From positions 62,001-126,000 of the forward strand of contig NZ_JAGWCB010000020.1 of assembly GCF_020387415.1 (NCBI RefSeq): a stretch of DNA of 64,000 nt. Direction: 5' to 3'. The position numbers and the translations under genes are program-made. The DNA comes from Ideonella benzenivorans (GTDB lineage: Bacteria; Pseudomonadota; Gammaproteobacteria; Burkholderiales; Burkholderiaceae_C). Each line of letters begins with the position of its first letter. Position 1 is the first letter of the stretch. A model generated the notes under the pieces. That model was not told the origin of the DNA. It searched no databases and saw nothing but the letters and a program-made list of their open reading frames with translations. This document shows, in pieces, positions 25,477 through 35,626 of this stretch.

Positions 25477-28400
25477 CCGGCGGCGGCCCGGCGGGGACAG
25501 CCGGCAACCAGTGCTGCAGCCGGCGGTAGAGCTCGACCGGATCGACCGGCTTGCCCAGGTGGTCGTTCATGCCGGCGGCCAGGCAGCTCTGGCGGTCTTC
25601 CTCGAAGGCATTCGCCGTCATCGCGATGATGGGCAGTGCGTCGCCCAGCGCGGCGCGGATGCGCCGGGTGGCCTCCAGGCCATCCATCTCGGGCATCTGC
25701 ATGTCCATCAGCACCAGGTCCGGCCGTTCCTGCAGGGCCCGCTGGACGGCCTGGTGGCCGGTGTCGGCCACGCTCACTGTCAGGCCCACGCTGTTCAGCA
25801 GTTCGAGGGCCACTTCCTGGTTGACCTCGTTGTCCTCGGCCAGCAGCACCCGGCGACCGACGGTCTGGCGGCGCAGCGCCTCGATCAGCACCGCCGGCGG
25901 CGGCGGGGCCGCATCCAGCGTGCGCCCGCCATGCTCGGGGGCCAGCGCCTGGGCCAGGCCGTCATGCAGGGTGGAGGGCGTGACCGGCTTGGGCAGCACC
26001 CGGGCCGTCAGGCCGGCCAAGGCCAGGGCAGCCCGTGCCTCGTCCTCGTCCAGCGCGGTGATGAGCAGGCAGGGCGGCAGCGGGCCTTCCCACTGACCCT
26101 GCAGGGTTTGCAGGGTCTGGATGCCGTCCAGGCCCGGCATCCCCCAGTCGACCAGCAGCACGTCGGGGGGGCGTTCCTGCTGCCGGGCCGCGAGCGCCTG
26201 CTGGATGCCCTCGCTCCCGCTGGCGGCGGTCTCGACCGCCAGGCCCAGCTGCTCCAGCTGGGTGCCCAGGGCCTGGCGGGCCTCTTCCAGGTCGTCGATC
26301 AGCAGCGCCCGCAGACGCTGGGCGGGCAGCTGGGGGGGCGGAGCGATCTGCCCGGACGAGCGCGCCAGCCAGGCGGTGAACCAGAAGGTACTGCCTTCGC
26401 CCGGCCGGCTCTGCAGGCCGGCGTCGCCACCCATCAGCCGGGCCAGGTGGCGGGTCAGGGCCAGGCCCAGGCCGGTGCCGCCGAAGCGGCGGGTGGTGGA
26501 GCTGTCGGCCTGCTCGAAGGCCTCGAACAGGTGCCGCTGCTGTTCCGGGCTGATGCCGATGCCGGTGTCGCTCACCGAGAAGCGCAGCAGCAGCCGGTCG
26601 GCCTGTTCCTCCAGCTTCTCGGCTCGCAGGCGCACCCAGCCGGCTTCGGTGAACTTCACCGCATTGGCCATCAGGTTGATCAGGGCCTGGGCCAGGTGCT
26701 TGGGGTCGCCGTGCAAGCGGGCGGGCAGGTGGTCGGTGTCGACGATCAGCTCCAGGTGCTTGGCCGCCGCGGCCTCACCGACCATGGCCACCACGCGCGC
26801 CATCAGCGCGTCGCGCCCGAAGTCGACCTGTTCCAGCAGCAGCTTGCCCGCCTCGATCTTGGACAGGTCCAGGATGTCGTTGATCACCTGCAGCAGGTGG
26901 CGGGCGGCCACGTCCACCCGGTGCAGGCGCTCGCGCTGCTCTTCGTCGCGCAGGTCGCGGGCGATCAGGTGGGTCAGGCCGATGATGGCGTTCATCGGCG
27001 TGCGGATCTCATGGCTCATGTTGGCCAGGAAGGCGCTCTTGGCCCGGGTGGCGGCCTCGGCCTGATCGGCACGCAGCGCCAGGGCCTGGTTGGCCCGGGC
27101 CAGCTCCTGTTCGGCCTGCTTGAGGGGGGTCACGTCGGTGATGACGACGATGAAGCCCTGGGTCTGCTCGCCGATGCGGTGCGGCACATAGCTGCCCAGG
27201 GTGTGCACCTCGGTGCCGTCGGGGCGGGTCAGGGTGCGTTCCAGGTCCTGCCGCTCGCCGTTCAGCGCCGCCTCCAGGTAGGGGCGGGTGCGCTCGTAGA
27301 AGGTGTCCCCCAGCACCTCGGTGACCGATTTGCCGATCAGCTCGGTCGCCGGCTTGCCGAACCAGTCCAGGTAGGCCTGGTTGGCGAAGCGGCAGCGCAG
27401 GCCCTGGTCCCAGTAGGCGATCATGCTCGGCACGTTGTCGGCCAGCCGGCGCAGGAACTTCTCGTTGCGGGCCAGGGCCTCGGCCAGGCTCTCGGCGCGC
27501 TGGCGGGCCAGGATCAGTTCGGTGATGTCGGTGGCCGACGAGATGAAGCCGGCCTCGGGCACCTCGGTGCGCCGATCGGGCACCCGGGTGACCAGAAAGT
27601 GCCCCCGGTGACCGTCGTGGCGGATCAGCTCGAATTCGTCTTGCACCGTCTCGCCAGCCAGCACACGCTCCAGCGATGGCTTGCGCTGCTGGTACGACGC
27701 CATTCCCAACACCTCGCCATAGCTGCGGCCGATCAGGGCATCCCGCGGCAGGCCGAACCAGTCGATGAAGGCCTGGTTGGCAAAGGCCAGCCGCAGGTCG
27801 CGCGTCCAGTAGGCCAGCAGCGAGGTCTGGTGGTCGCTCATCAGCTGGGCAAAGGACTGCAGGGCCAGCTTGGCCTGCAGGGCGGCAGAGAGCTCGGCCG
27901 TGCGCTGCGCGACCAGGGCCTCCAGATGGCCCCGGTGGGCCTGCAGTTCGATGGCCTGCTGGCGCAGTTCGGTGATGTCGGTGAACGAGATCACCGCCCC
28001 GTGGAGACGGTCCGCGCCGGGCTCGAACAGTGGTTCCACATTGACGCTGAGCCAGTGCAGCGGCTGCCCGGGCCGGCGGATGCCGACGATGCGGTCGCGC
28101 TGGGGCTGGCCCAGGCGCAGCGCATCGCTCAGCGGTCCGGTCTCGGGCGCCATGGGCTGGCCATCGGGTTGCAACACCTCGAAGCCCGGTTGGTCCAGGA
28201 AGCGACGGTCCGCGCTGGGTTCGGCGGCCGACCCCAGCAGGCGCACGGCAGCCGGGTTGCTGTCCAGCACCCGGCCCTGGGCGTCACAGACGAACACGCC
28301 CTCGGCCATGGCCGACAGCGTGGAGCGCATCTGGGCCTCGCTTTGCGTCAGGGCCAGGCCGGCCTCGCGCTGCCGGTGGTCCGAGCGCAGCGCGCCAAGG

Positions 28401-28966
28401 ATCAGTCCGCCGAACAGCAGGGCGCCCAGGCCCAGGGTCAGCAGGCGCACCTGTTGCAGCTGCTGTTCCCGGGCCGTGCTCTGCTGTTCCACCCGGTTGG
28501 CCAGGGCGTCGAGCTGGCCAGCCAGTTCGTGCAGCAGGCGCCGGGCGTCCAGTTCCTGCTCCGGGCTGCCGGCACGGCCGTCCCGCCAGAGCTGTTCCAG
28601 CTGGTCCAGGGTCGTCAGCAGGGCCTGGGCCTGTTCCGGGCTGCTGTGCTGGGACAAGATGGCGCCCAGCTCGGTCCGGGTCTGGCGCAGCAGCACCCGT
28701 CCCTGGGAGCGCTGCCAGGGCGACGCCGGATCGCCGCCCAGGCGCAGGTGCATGGCACCCAGGTAGGCGTCCTGGGAGGACTGTTTGACCTGCCAGAGGA
28801 TGGCGGCGGTCCGCGCCGCCTCCCGGCTGTGGACCCGGTCCACCACCGCCAGGGTCAGGGCCAGCGTCAGCGCACCCAGCAGCACGGCGAGCAGCCACAG
28901 CCGCGCCGTTCCGGGGGTGGGGGAGGGGCGTGGCGCGACCGGCCCGGGCATCACAGGCACATTCAT
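25466..28966 (-). CDS. Multi-PAS hybrid sensor histidine kinase
   Basis: A 1166-residue inner-membrane kinase. Membrane segments near residues 20-42 and 180-200 flank a helical periplasmic domain. Three PAS domains follow ([38 protein letters not shown] and [16 protein letters not shown]). Then come HisKA with His652 in [11 protein letters not shown], a HATPase domain, and two receiver domains with Asp940 ([10 protein letters not shown]) and Asp1088 ([13 protein letters not shown]). No HPt domain is seen, so a separate phosphotransfer protein is expected. The start overlaps the stop of the upstream binding-protein gene (ATGA), which suggests that protein feeds its periplasmic sensor. Confidence 0.92.
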   Translation of the reverse strand: MNVPVMPGPVAPRPSPTPGTARLWLLAVLLGALTLALTLAVVDRVHSREAARTAAILWQVKQSSQDAYLGAMHLRLGGDPASPWQRSQGRVLLRQTRTELGAILSQHSSPEQAQALLTTLDQLEQLWRDGRAGSPEQELDARRLLHELAGQLDALANRVEQQSTAREQQLQQVRLLTLGLGALLFGGLILGALRSDHRQREAGLALTQSEAQMRSTLSAMAEGVFVCDAQGRVLDSNPAAVRLLGSAAEPSADRRFLDQPGFEVLQPDGQPMAPETGPLSDALRLGQPQRDRIVGIRRPGQPLHWLSVNVEPLFEPGADRLHGAVISFTDITELRQQAIELQAHRGHLEALVAQRTAELSAALQAKLALQSFAQLMSDHQTSLLAYWTRDLRLAFANQAFIDWFGLPRDALIGRSYGEVLGMASYQQRKPSLERVLAGETVQDEFELIRHDGHRGHFLVTRVPDRRTEVPEAGFISSATDITELILARQRAESLAEALARNEKFLRRLADNVPSMIAYWDQGLRCRFANQAYLDWFGKPATELIGKSVTEVLGDTFYERTRPYLEAALNGERQDLERTLTRPDGTEVHTLGSYVPHRIGEQTQGFIVVITDVTPLKQAEQELARANQALALRADQAEAATRAKSAFLANMSHEIRTPMNAIIGLTHLIARDLRDEEQRERLHRVDVAARHLLQVINDILDLSKIEAGKLLLEQVDFGRDALMARVVAMVGEAAAAKHLELIVDTDHLPARLHGDPKHLAQALINLMANAVKFTEAGWVRLRAEKLEEQADRLLLRFSVSDTGIGISPEQQRHLFEAFEQADSSTTRRFGGTGLGLALTRHLARLMGGDAGLQSRPGEGSTFWFTAWLARSSGQIAPPPQLPAQRLRALLIDDLEEARQALGTQLEQLGLAVETAASGSEGIQQALAARQQERPPDVLLVDWGMPGLDGIQTLQTLQGQWEGPLPPCLLITALDEDEARAALALAGLTARVLPKPVTPSTLHDGLAQALAPEHGGRTLDAAPPPPAVLIEALRRQTVGRRVLLAEDNEVNQEVALELLNSVGLTVSVADTGHQAVQRALQERPDLVLMDMQMPEMDGLEATRRIRAALGDALPIIAMTANAFEEDRQSCLAAGMNDHLGKPVDPVELYRRLQHWLPAVPAGPPPVTS

Positions 28967-29802
28967 GCGGCCGGGGGCCGGGCCGGCGGCAGATCATCCC
29001 GGCCCAGGCCCCAGCGGCTCAGCAGGGCCAGATGGGCCGGGCTGCCCAGGTAGCTGGCCAGTACCTGGTCGATGGCGGTGTCCAGGTCGGCCGCCCCCAG
29101 GGACAGGGCCAGTGCCACCTGCTGGATGGGCGTGTGCGGGCCGACCGCGGGCTGGGCCGTCAGGCGACCGGCCGAGGCGAGGGCCATCGCGCGCACCGTG
29201 GGCAGTGACAAGGCCAGGGCCCGGGCCTCGCCGCTGAGCACCGCGCCCAGGCCGCTCTGCGCGTCCGGCACGGTCAGCAGCCCGGCCGCCGGCACCTGGC
29301 GTTGCAGGAACCCCGCCTCCTCCACCGACCCCTGCAGCACCGCGACACGCCAGTCTGCACGGGGCTGCACCGCCTCGTAGGGTTGGTTCAGCGGCTGGTC
29401 GGCCCGGGTCAGCCAGCCGGGCCGCACCGCCAGGGTCGGCCGGCTGAAGCGCACCCGGCGGGCCCGCGCCGGCGTCACGAACAGGCCGGCGGCGATCAGG
29501 TCGAAACGGTCCCGCTCCAGATCCGGGATCAGCTGGTCGAAGGAGGTGAGGACCCACCGGGTGCCCAGCCCCAGCCGGGTGGCCACGGCCCGGGCCACGC
29601 CCGGTGATTCGCCGGTGGGCTGACCCTGGGGGTCGAGCAGGGCGTAGGGGGCCTCGATCGCATAGCCGATGCGCAGCGCGCCGGCCGCCCGGACGCGGGC
29701 CAGGCTGGGCGGGGGCTCGGCATGTTGCCACCAGAACGCGCCCAGCCCGCCTGCCAGCAGCACGGGCAGCCCCAGAATGGAACGTCGGTGGAAAGACCGC
29801 AT
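28963..29802 (-). CDS. Periplasmic solute-binding protein (SBP_bac_3 type) coupled to the kinase
   Basis: A 279-residue protein. I start at ATG 29802 ([19 protein letters not shown]), which gives a signal peptide; upstream in-frame codons lack this. The pattern [43 protein letters not shown] is that of amino-acid-type binding proteins. No permease or ATPase gene is nearby, and its stop overlaps the hybrid kinase start, so a sensing rather than import role is likely, as in other kinases with periplasmic binding partners. The RRSILGL sequence could also be read as a weak twin-arginine signal. Confidence 0.85.
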   Translation of the reverse strand: MRSFHRRSILGLPVLLAGGLGAFWWQHAEPPPSLARVRAAGALRIGYAIEAPYALLDPQGQPTGESPGVARAVATRLGLGTRWVLTSFDQLIPDLERDRFDLIAAGLFVTPARARRVRFSRPTLAVRPGWLTRADQPLNQPYEAVQPRADWRVAVLQGSVEEAGFLQRQVPAAGLLTVPDAQSGLGAVLSGEARALALSLPTVRAMALASAGRLTAQPAVGPHTPIQQVALALSLGAADLDTAIDQVLASYLGSPAHLALLSRWGLGRDDLPPARPPAA

Positions 29803-30154
29803 GGTGATGGATGGCCCTGTGTCGGGAAGACCGGGAAGACCGGAAAGAGGGCCGCGACGGGCCGGCCACGCCCTCCGCACCCGTACTTGTCAAGTCTGCG
29901 GCCTGCCGGTGGCCGTGCCGAGGGGGGATGTCCTAAGGCGAGAGGATGTCGTGGTCCGAAGCGGCGCCTTCCTGGCGTCATCTGCAGGCCATCTGGCACG
30001 GTTTCTGCGCTGTTGCCCAGGCATCCCCGGTTCCGGCCTCAGGCCGGCCCGCCGGTGTGCGGAATGTGGCCAAGCCGACAAGAAGAAGACCCTGCCCACG
30101 TCACGCCCGCTTTCTCGTGCCCTGACAGACCGCGCCTGGCGCGACGAGCAAGCC
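29803..30154. other. Gap between divergent genes
   Basis: This 352-base stretch separates the divergent binding-protein and Cca-like genes. It contains a short imperfect repeat (GGAAGACC about 29827 and 29836) and no convincing gene. Promoters for both directions should lie here, but I cannot single out a clear -35/-10 pair. Confidence 0.5.
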
Positions 30155-30976
30155 ATGACCTCTTCTTTCTGGCGCCTGGCCCTGGCCGCGGCGCACCGTG
30201 ACACCCCCGCTCTGCCCCCCGAGGAACGCCCGGCCTGGGCCGCGGTGGCCGAAGCGCTGACCCAGCAGCCCCTGCCGCCGGGCGAGGCCTGGCTGCTGCT
30301 GGCCGAGGGCTTGATGGCGCCGCACCCCGGCCATTTCGTGCAGGCGCTGCGCGAGGGGGGCGTGCTGTCGCGCTGGCTGCCGGAGGTGGCGGCGCTGTTC
30401 GGCGTGCCCGAGCTGTGCGACCTGCCCACGCCGGTGGATGTGGGTGAGCACCTGCTGGCGCTGCTGGAGGAGACCGCCCGGGCCGATGCGCCGTTGCCGG
30501 TGCGGCTGGCGGCGCTCACCCACGCGCTGGGCAAGGCCGGCACGCCGCGCGAGATCTGGCCCAGCCACTACAAGCATGAGCAGCGGGCGCATGAGCTGCT
30601 GGCGCGGCTCTCGGTGCGTTTTGCCTGGCCGGTGGCCACGCTGGCGCTGTCGCGCGTTGCCATCGACGAGCTGGAGCGCGTGCACCGCGCCAGCGACCTG
30701 CGGGCCGGGGCGATCACCGCGCTGCTGGAGCGTCTGGACGCACCGGGCCAGCCCGAGCGCTTCGAGCAGCTGCTGCAGCTGTGCACCTGCGATTTCGCGG
30801 CCTATCCCGGCCACCGACCGGAGGACTACCCCAAGGCGCCCCGCCTGCGCCGCGCGTTGGCCGCCTACCTGGCCACGGCGGTCGACGGGTTGGACCCGGA
30901 GACCGCGCAGCAGCGCCGGGCCGAGGCCGTGCACCACGCGCTGCGCGGCCCGACCATGCTGCCGACCGCCCCCTGA
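30155..30976 (+). CDS. Cca-like HD-domain protein without the nucleotidyltransferase head
   Basis: A 273-residue protein that aligns by eye with the middle and C-terminal parts of bacterial multifunctional CCA-adding enzyme: APHPGHFVQALREGGVLSRWLPEVAALFGVPE, then THALGKAGTPREIWPSHYKHE, then LCTCDFAAYPGHRPEDYP. The N-terminal catalytic head with the GGxxRD motif is absent, and the frame upstream does not contain it. The HD doublet of the phosphohydrolase (CHDLGK in E. coli Cca) reads HALGK, so one metal ligand is lost. It may be a tRNA-binding remnant with a new role. The gene 13 bases downstream is on the same strand. Confidence 0.75.
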   Translation: MTSSFWRLALAAAHRDTPALPPEERPAWAAVAEALTQQPLPPGEAWLLLAEGLMAPHPGHFVQALREGGVLSRWLPEVAALFGVPELCDLPTPVDVGEHLLALLEETARADAPLPVRLAALTHALGKAGTPREIWPSHYKHEQRAHELLARLSVRFAWPVATLALSRVAIDELERVHRASDLRAGAITALLERLDAPGQPERFEQLLQLCTCDFAAYPGHRPEDYPKAPRLRRALAAYLATAVDGLDPETAQQRRAEAVHHALRGPTMLPTAP

Positions 30977-30989
30977 CCCAGGAGCCCCC

Positions 30990-31349
30990 ATGTACGCCAA
31001 AGCCCTGTTCGACATCGTCCACACCCATGGCCAGCAGGCGCTCAAGCTGGTGGTCGCGCTGGAAGAGGGGGCCGAGGAGCTCTTCGCCAGCCCCAACACG
31101 CTGGCCGCGATCGAGGGCCATCTGCGACAGGTGGCCACCACGCTGGCCCACCTGCCGCCGGTGGTGATGCTGCGCCTGCCCCAGGTGGACTGGGCGGGCT
31201 GGTCTGCCCTGCTGCAGGCCTTGCAGCAGCCCACCCCGGACCGGCGCGAGATCGTCTGGTACGCCGTCTGCGGCCTGCTGCCGGCCACGCTGGTGCTGCT
31301 GGACCAGTTGCGGGACAAGGAGCCCGACTGGTTCGAGATCCAGTACTGA
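30990..31349 (+). CDS. Small protein of unknown function
   Basis: A 119-residue protein with a good ribosome site (AGGAG at 30980). It is helical and leucine-rich, with a mildly hydrophobic stretch WYAVCGLLPATLVLLDQL near the C-terminus and an acidic end (DKEPDWFEIQY). No family is recognised. It lies between the Cca-like gene and a GNAT acetyltransferase on the same strand with short gaps, so the three are probably cotranscribed. Confidence 0.65.
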   Translation: MYAKALFDIVHTHGQQALKLVVALEEGAEELFASPNTLAAIEGHLRQVATTLAHLPPVVMLRLPQVDWAGWSALLQALQQPTPDRREIVWYAVCGLLPATLVLLDQLRDKEPDWFEIQY

Positions 31350-31374
31350 GCCGCGCCCGCGCCGAGCCAGGGCG

Positions 31375-31887
31375 ATGGCGGACCTTCCGACGTTGGTGCC
31401 GGCGCGGCCCGCGCAGGCGGCTGACATCGCCGCCCTGGTTGCCACCGTGGTGCGGGCCGAGCCGGGACTGGACGCCGCGGCGCGCGCGCTGATGCTGCAG
31501 CATGCGCTGGACAACCTGGCCTGGTGGCAGACCCAGCCCGAACCCGAGCGCGCCGCCTGCCACCTGCTGGCGCTGGATCCGGCCGGCGCGCCGGTGGGCG
31601 TGGTGCTGGTGCGGGGGCACTGGGCCTTGTGCAGCCTGTTCGTCGCGCCGACCTGGCAGGGGCGGGGCCTGGGCCGGGCCCTGGTGCGGGCCGCCTGGTC
31701 GGCCTGCTGCGGCCGCACCGACCGGCCGCTGCTGCGGCTCAACGCGGCGCCTGCCGCCCAGGGCTTCTACCGGCGGCTGGGGTTTCGCGCGGTGCGCAGC
31801 CTGCAGGCGCTGCCGCCGGGCTTCGTGTCGATGGGGGTGCCGCTGACGGGGCCGCCGCCCGGGGCCGACGGGGTGGTGGCCACCTGA
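31375..31887 (+). CDS. GNAT-family N-acetyltransferase
   Basis: A 170-residue protein. The acetyl-CoA-binding motif is LFVAPTWQGRGLGRALVRAAW (Q/RxxGxG/A form), followed by LNAAPAAQGFYRRLGFR, the usual motif B. The acceptor substrate is unknown. It is 25 bases after the small protein gene and just upstream of a cyclase gene. Confidence 0.88.
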   Translation: MADLPTLVPARPAQAADIAALVATVVRAEPGLDAAARALMLQHALDNLAWWQTQPEPERAACHLLALDPAGAPVGVVLVRGHWALCSLFVAPTWQGRGLGRALVRAAWSACCGRTDRPLLRLNAAPAAQGFYRRLGFRAVRSLQALPPGFVSMGVPLTGPPPGADGVVAT

Positions 31888-31949
31888 ACGTGCGAGACTG
31901 TCGAACTGGCTTGCGCCGTGGGGCGCGGGCCGCTGTTTCTGGGCCTGCC

Positions 31950-33440
31950 GTGACTCCGACCGCTACGACCTCTGCCGTTCTCCCGTCCGAAGACGCCTTG
32001 ATGTTCGACCTGGCGCCGGTGTCGCTCTGGCTGGAGGATTTCAGCGGGGTCGCGGCCTTGTTCGCGCAGTGGCGGGCCGAGGGTGTGAGCGACCTGCGCG
32101 CCTGGCTGCGCGCCGACCGCACGCGCGTGGCGGCCTGCACCCGGGCCATCCAGGTATTGCGGGTCAACCGCCGCACGCTGGAGCTGTTCGGCGCGGCCAG
32201 CCAGGCGGAGCTGCTGACCGGCCTGGGCCGCATCTTCCGCGATGACATGCTGGACCACCATGTCGAGGAGCTGGCCCAGCTCTGGTCCGGTGCGCTCAGC
32301 TACGCCAGCCAGACGGTCAACTACACGCTGGACGGTCGCCGGCTGGACGTGGCGCTGCAGGTGCGGGTGCTGCCCGGCCATGAGCAGGACTGGGGCCGGG
32401 TGCTGTTCTCGCTGGAGGACGTCACCGCGCGCGAGCAGGCCCGGCTGGCCCACCAGCGCAGCGAGCAGTACGCCCAGGGCCTGTTCGCGCATTCGCCTGT
32501 CTCGCTGTGGGTGGAGGACTTCAGCGCGGTCAAGCGGCTGATCGACGAAGTGCGCCGCCAGGGCATCACCGATTTCCGTGTCTTCACCGATGTGCACCCC
32601 GAGTTCGTCGAGCGCTGCATGGCCGAGATCCGGGTGGTCGACGTGAACCGCCAGACGCTGACCATGTTTCGCGCGCCGGACCCGACCACGCTGCTGCACC
32701 ACCTGGGCGACATCTTCCGTGACGAGATGCGCCGCCCCTTCACCGAGCAGCTGATCGACCTGTGGGACGGCAAGCTCTACCAGCAGCGCGAGACCGTCAA
32801 CTACGCGCTCGATGGCGAGATGCTGCATGTGCACCTGCAGTTCGCGGTGCTGCCTGGCCACGAGCACGACTGGTCGCTGGTGCAGGTCTCGCTGACCGAC
32901 ATCACCGCCCGCAAGAAGGCCGAGACCTACCTGGAGTTCCTGGGCAAGCACGACGCGCTGACCAAGTTGCGCAACCGCTCCTTCTTCGACGACGAGCTCA
33001 ACCGGCTGGAGCGCAAGGCGGTGCAGCCGGTGGCGCTGCTCATCATCGACCTCAACGGCCTCAAGCAGGTCAACGACGAACAGGGCCACCGCGCCGGCGA
33101 TGCGCTGCTGCGCCGGGTGGGCGAGGTGCTGGGCCAGGCCGTGGAGGCACCGGCCACCGCCTCGCGCATCGGCGGCGATGAATTCGCGTTGCTGCTGCCG
33201 GGGGCGGACCAGGCCGCGGCCGAGCAGCTGATCGGCCAGATCCAGGGCCTGGTGGAGATCAACAACCAGTACCACGCCGGGCTGCCGCTGCAGTTCTCGG
33301 TCGGGCTGGCCATCTCCCGCCCCGGCGAGCGGCTGGAGACCGCGCTGCACCGGGCCGACAAGCAGATGTATGCGCAAAAGCGCGTCTACTACACCAGCCT
33401 GCCCCACGACCGCCGCCGCGGCGACGAGGCCGCCGACTGA
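31950..33440 (+). CDS. Tandem PAS-GGDEF diguanylate cyclase
   Basis: A 496-residue soluble protein from GTG 31950; ATG 32001 is an alternative start and neither has a strong ribosome site. It holds two similar PAS-like domains, each beginning with a VSLWxEDFS pattern (about residues 22-150 and 182-320) and ending VLPGHEHDW...DITARKKAE, evidently a duplication. The GGDEF domain follows, with KHDALTKLRNRSFFDDEL and an intact G408-G-D-E-F412. It should produce cyclic di-GMP. The unusual PAS form may bind a specific ligand. Confidence 0.88.
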   Translation: MTPTATTSAVLPSEDALMFDLAPVSLWLEDFSGVAALFAQWRAEGVSDLRAWLRADRTRVAACTRAIQVLRVNRRTLELFGAASQAELLTGLGRIFRDDMLDHHVEELAQLWSGALSYASQTVNYTLDGRRLDVALQVRVLPGHEQDWGRVLFSLEDVTAREQARLAHQRSEQYAQGLFAHSPVSLWVEDFSAVKRLIDEVRRQGITDFRVFTDVHPEFVERCMAEIRVVDVNRQTLTMFRAPDPTTLLHHLGDIFRDEMRRPFTEQLIDLWDGKLYQQRETVNYALDGEMLHVHLQFAVLPGHEHDWSLVQVSLTDITARKKAETYLEFLGKHDALTKLRNRSFFDDELNRLERKAVQPVALLIIDLNGLKQVNDEQGHRAGDALLRRVGEVLGQAVEAPATASRIGGDEFALLLPGADQAAAEQLIGQIQGLVEINNQYHAGLPLQFSVGLAISRPGERLETALHRADKQMYAQKRVYYTSLPHDRRRGDEAAD

Positions 33441-33458
33441 GAGCGCTCCGCGTCGGAT

Positions 33459-33472
33459 TTGAGCCAGCTCAA
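33459..33472. promoter_or_regulatory. FNR/CRP-type inverted repeat
   Basis: TTGAGCCAGCTCAA is a perfect 5-4-5 dyad resembling the FNR/ANR box (TTGAT-N4-ATCAA) with the fifth base changed symmetrically. It lies about 68 bases before the YkgJ-family gene, a position compatible with activation. An oxygen-responsive or other CRP-family regulator could bind. Confidence 0.4.
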
Positions 33473-33533
33473 TGCCGACTGCCGCCACAGGCTCTTAGGC
33501 TGAGCCTTTTGCTGGCACGCCGGAGCGCACTCC

Positions 33534-34286
33534 ATGGACACCTCCACCGCGGCCGCCTCGGGCGGGCCGCAGGATTTCTACCGGGCCTTGCACCAGGCCT
33601 TTGACGCCACGCTGGCCCGGCACCCGGGGCGGCCGGCGCTGCTGGATGCGCTCTTGGGCCAGGCCTTCGACAGCTTCCAGGGCAATGTCGCCATCCAGTG
33701 CGAGGACGAGCCGCCGCTGGCCTGCCACCGCGGCTGCGCCACCTGCTGCACGCTGCGGGTGACGGCGACCACGCCCGAGGTGCTGCTGGTTGCGCGCTTC
33801 CTGCGGGCGGTGCAGCCGGCCCTGCGGGCGCGCGGCATCGATCTGATCGGCCAGCTGCGGGCCGCCAATGCCGGCAGCCAGGGCTTGGGCGAGCAGGAGC
33901 GGGTGGGCCTGCGCCAAGTCTGTCCCTTCATCGCCCAAGGCGTCTGCGTCATCTACGCGGTGCGGCCGCTGGCCTGCCGGGGCCATGCCTCGCACGACGT
34001 GAAGGCCTGCGTGGCCGCGGCCCGCGGCGAGCGCGACGAGGTGCCCTACAGCGCCGGCCACCACCTGGTGCGCGCGCTGGTGCAGAACGCGATGCAGTCT
34101 GCGCTGCGCGACGCCGGCCTGGCCTGGGGTTCTGTCGAGTTCAACCAGGCCCTGCTGCTGGCGCTGGACCAGCCCGAGGCCGAGGCTCGCTGGCTGAGCG
34201 GCGAGGACGTGCTGGCCGCCGCCGCGGTGCACGAGGTGCCGGCCGACGAGATGGCGGCCGTGTTCGACCGCCTGCGCCCGCACTGA
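33534..34286 (+). CDS. YkgJ-family cysteine cluster protein
   Basis: A 250-residue protein. Cysteines occur as CHRGCATCC (residues ~62-70), then [22 protein letters not shown], then KAC, the set expected for a zinc or Fe-S cluster in the YkgJ (UPF0153) family. Function is unassigned; members are often near anaerobic or redox genes. The preceding FNR-like box fits that. Confidence 0.85.
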   Translation: MDTSTAAASGGPQDFYRALHQAFDATLARHPGRPALLDALLGQAFDSFQGNVAIQCEDEPPLACHRGCATCCTLRVTATTPEVLLVARFLRAVQPALRARGIDLIGQLRAANAGSQGLGEQERVGLRQVCPFIAQGVCVIYAVRPLACRGHASHDVKACVAAARGERDEVPYSAGHHLVRALVQNAMQSALRDAGLAWGSVEFNQALLLALDQPEAEARWLSGEDVLAAAAVHEVPADEMAAVFDRLRPH

Positions 34287-34287
34287 G

Positions 34288-34331
34288 GGCCGCACCGTCC
34301 GCGTCCCCCGGGTTCCCCCTGGGGTGCGGCC
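34288..34331. terminator. Possible stem-loop after the YkgJ gene
   Basis: GGCCGCACC at 34288-34296 pairs perfectly with GGTGCGGCC at 34323-34331 around a 26-base loop that can fold further. It starts just after the stop at 34286 and ends 25 bases before phhB. There is no T-run, so termination is uncertain. Confidence 0.35.
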
Positions 34332-34356
34332 GGCGGGGCGCGGCCTAGCATGGGGC

Positions 34357-34671
34357 ATGGACAAGCTCGACGCCTCTACCCTGCGCGCGGGCCTGGAAGC
34401 ACTGCCCCAGTGGCAGCTGGACGACACGGGCACGGCCATCCGCCGCAGCCTGCGTTTCGCCGACTTCAGCCAGGCCTTCGGCTTCATGACCCAGGTGGCA
34501 CTGCATGCCGAACGGCATGACCACCACCCGGAATGGTTCAACGTCTACAACCGTGTCGACGTGCGGCTCACCACCCACGACGCGGGCGGCCTGACCGACC
34601 GGGACCTGGCCCTGGCCCGGTACATCGATGCGGTGCATGCCGCGCTGACCGGCGGCGGGGGCCGGTCATGA
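34357..34671 (+). CDS. phhB: Pterin-4a-carbinolamine dehydratase
   Basis: A 104-residue protein. The active-site pattern [25 protein letters not shown] contains the paired histidines and distal histidine of the family. It dehydrates 4a-hydroxytetrahydrobiopterin formed by phenylalanine hydroxylase so that the cofactor can be recycled. Its stop overlaps the start of the hydroxylase gene (ATGA at 34668-34671), so the two are made together. Confidence 0.95.
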   Translation: MDKLDASTLRAGLEALPQWQLDDTGTAIRRSLRFADFSQAFGFMTQVALHAERHDHHPEWFNVYNRVDVRLTTHDAGGLTDRDLALARYIDAVHAALTGGGGRS

Positions 34672-35576
34672 AGCACAGCCCGCCCCATCTCGATCCGGGC
34701 GGGCCCGTGCTGCATGGCCTGGCCGCTGGCGCGGGGGGGCCGCCCGCCCGCGCCGACTGGACCATCCCGCAGGACTGGGCCAGCTACAGTCCGGCCGAGC
34801 ACGCCACCTGGGCCACGCTGTTCGCGCGCCAGAGCCGGCTGTTGCCGGGCCGCGCCTGCGACGCCTTCCTGGCCGGCCTGCGGGCCTTGCCACTGTCGCC
34901 CGACCGCATCCCCGATTTCGACGCCCTCAGCGCGGTGCTGATGAAGACCACCGGCTGGCAGGTGGTGGCGGTGCCGGGGCTGGTGCCCGACGAGGTGTTT
35001 TTCGAGCACCTGGCTCACCGCCGCTTCCCGGCTGGCCAGTTCATCCGCCGGGCCGATCAGCTGGACTACCTGCAGGAGCCCGACGTCTTCCACGACGTGT
35101 TCGGCCATGTGCCGCTGCTGATGAACCCGGTGATGGCCGACTACCTGCAGGCCTACGGGGTGGGCGGGTTGCGGGCGCAGCGCCTGGGCATGCTGGCCGA
35201 GCTGGCGCGGGTCTACTGGTACACGGTGGAGTTCGGCCTGGTGATGCAGCCCGAGGGGCTGCGCCTCTACGGCGCCGGCATCGCCTCGTCCTTCAGCGAA
35301 AGCCGCTTCTGCCTGGAGGACGCCTCGCCGCACCGCCTGCGCTTCGATCTGGCGCGGGTGATGCGCACCCGCTACCACATCGACGACTTCCAGGCCTGCT
35401 ACTTCGTGCTGCGTGACCTGGACGAGCTGCTGGCGCTGGCCCGGGTCGACTTCGGGCCGGTGTATGCCCAGGTCGCGGGGGGCGAGGTCCTGGAGCCCGG
35501 CGAGCTGTGCCCCGGCGACACGGTGCTGCAGCGGGGCACGGGCGCGTACCATCGCGACCGCCGCCCGTCGCATTGA
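34668..35576 (+). CDS. phhA: Phenylalanine 4-monooxygenase
   Basis: A 302-residue enzyme of the bacterial monomeric type. The iron ligands are visible: H142 and H147 in [13 protein letters not shown], and E188 in YTVEFGL. It converts phenylalanine to tyrosine with oxygen and tetrahydropterin. Gene order is dehydratase first, then hydroxylase, the reverse of the Pseudomonas phhAB order. The C-terminal 20 residues are not recognisable. Confidence 0.95.
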   Translation: MKHSPPHLDPGGPVLHGLAAGAGGPPARADWTIPQDWASYSPAEHATWATLFARQSRLLPGRACDAFLAGLRALPLSPDRIPDFDALSAVLMKTTGWQVVAVPGLVPDEVFFEHLAHRRFPAGQFIRRADQLDYLQEPDVFHDVFGHVPLLMNPVMADYLQAYGVGGLRAQRLGMLAELARVYWYTVEFGLVMQPEGLRLYGAGIASSFSESRFCLEDASPHRLRFDLARVMRTRYHIDDFQACYFVLRDLDELLALARVDFGPVYAQVAGGEVLEPGELCPGDTVLQRGTGAYHRDRRPSH

Positions 35577-35626
35577 GCGCCGCCCCGGGCGACGGCCGGT
35601 GGTTCCGGGCGGCGCGCGGAGTCTTC

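Noticed and set aside
25511-29053. A 1180-codon plus-strand open frame
   Set aside because: It is antisense to the hybrid kinase, whose HisKA, HATPase and receiver motifs are intact; high GC produces such mirror frames.
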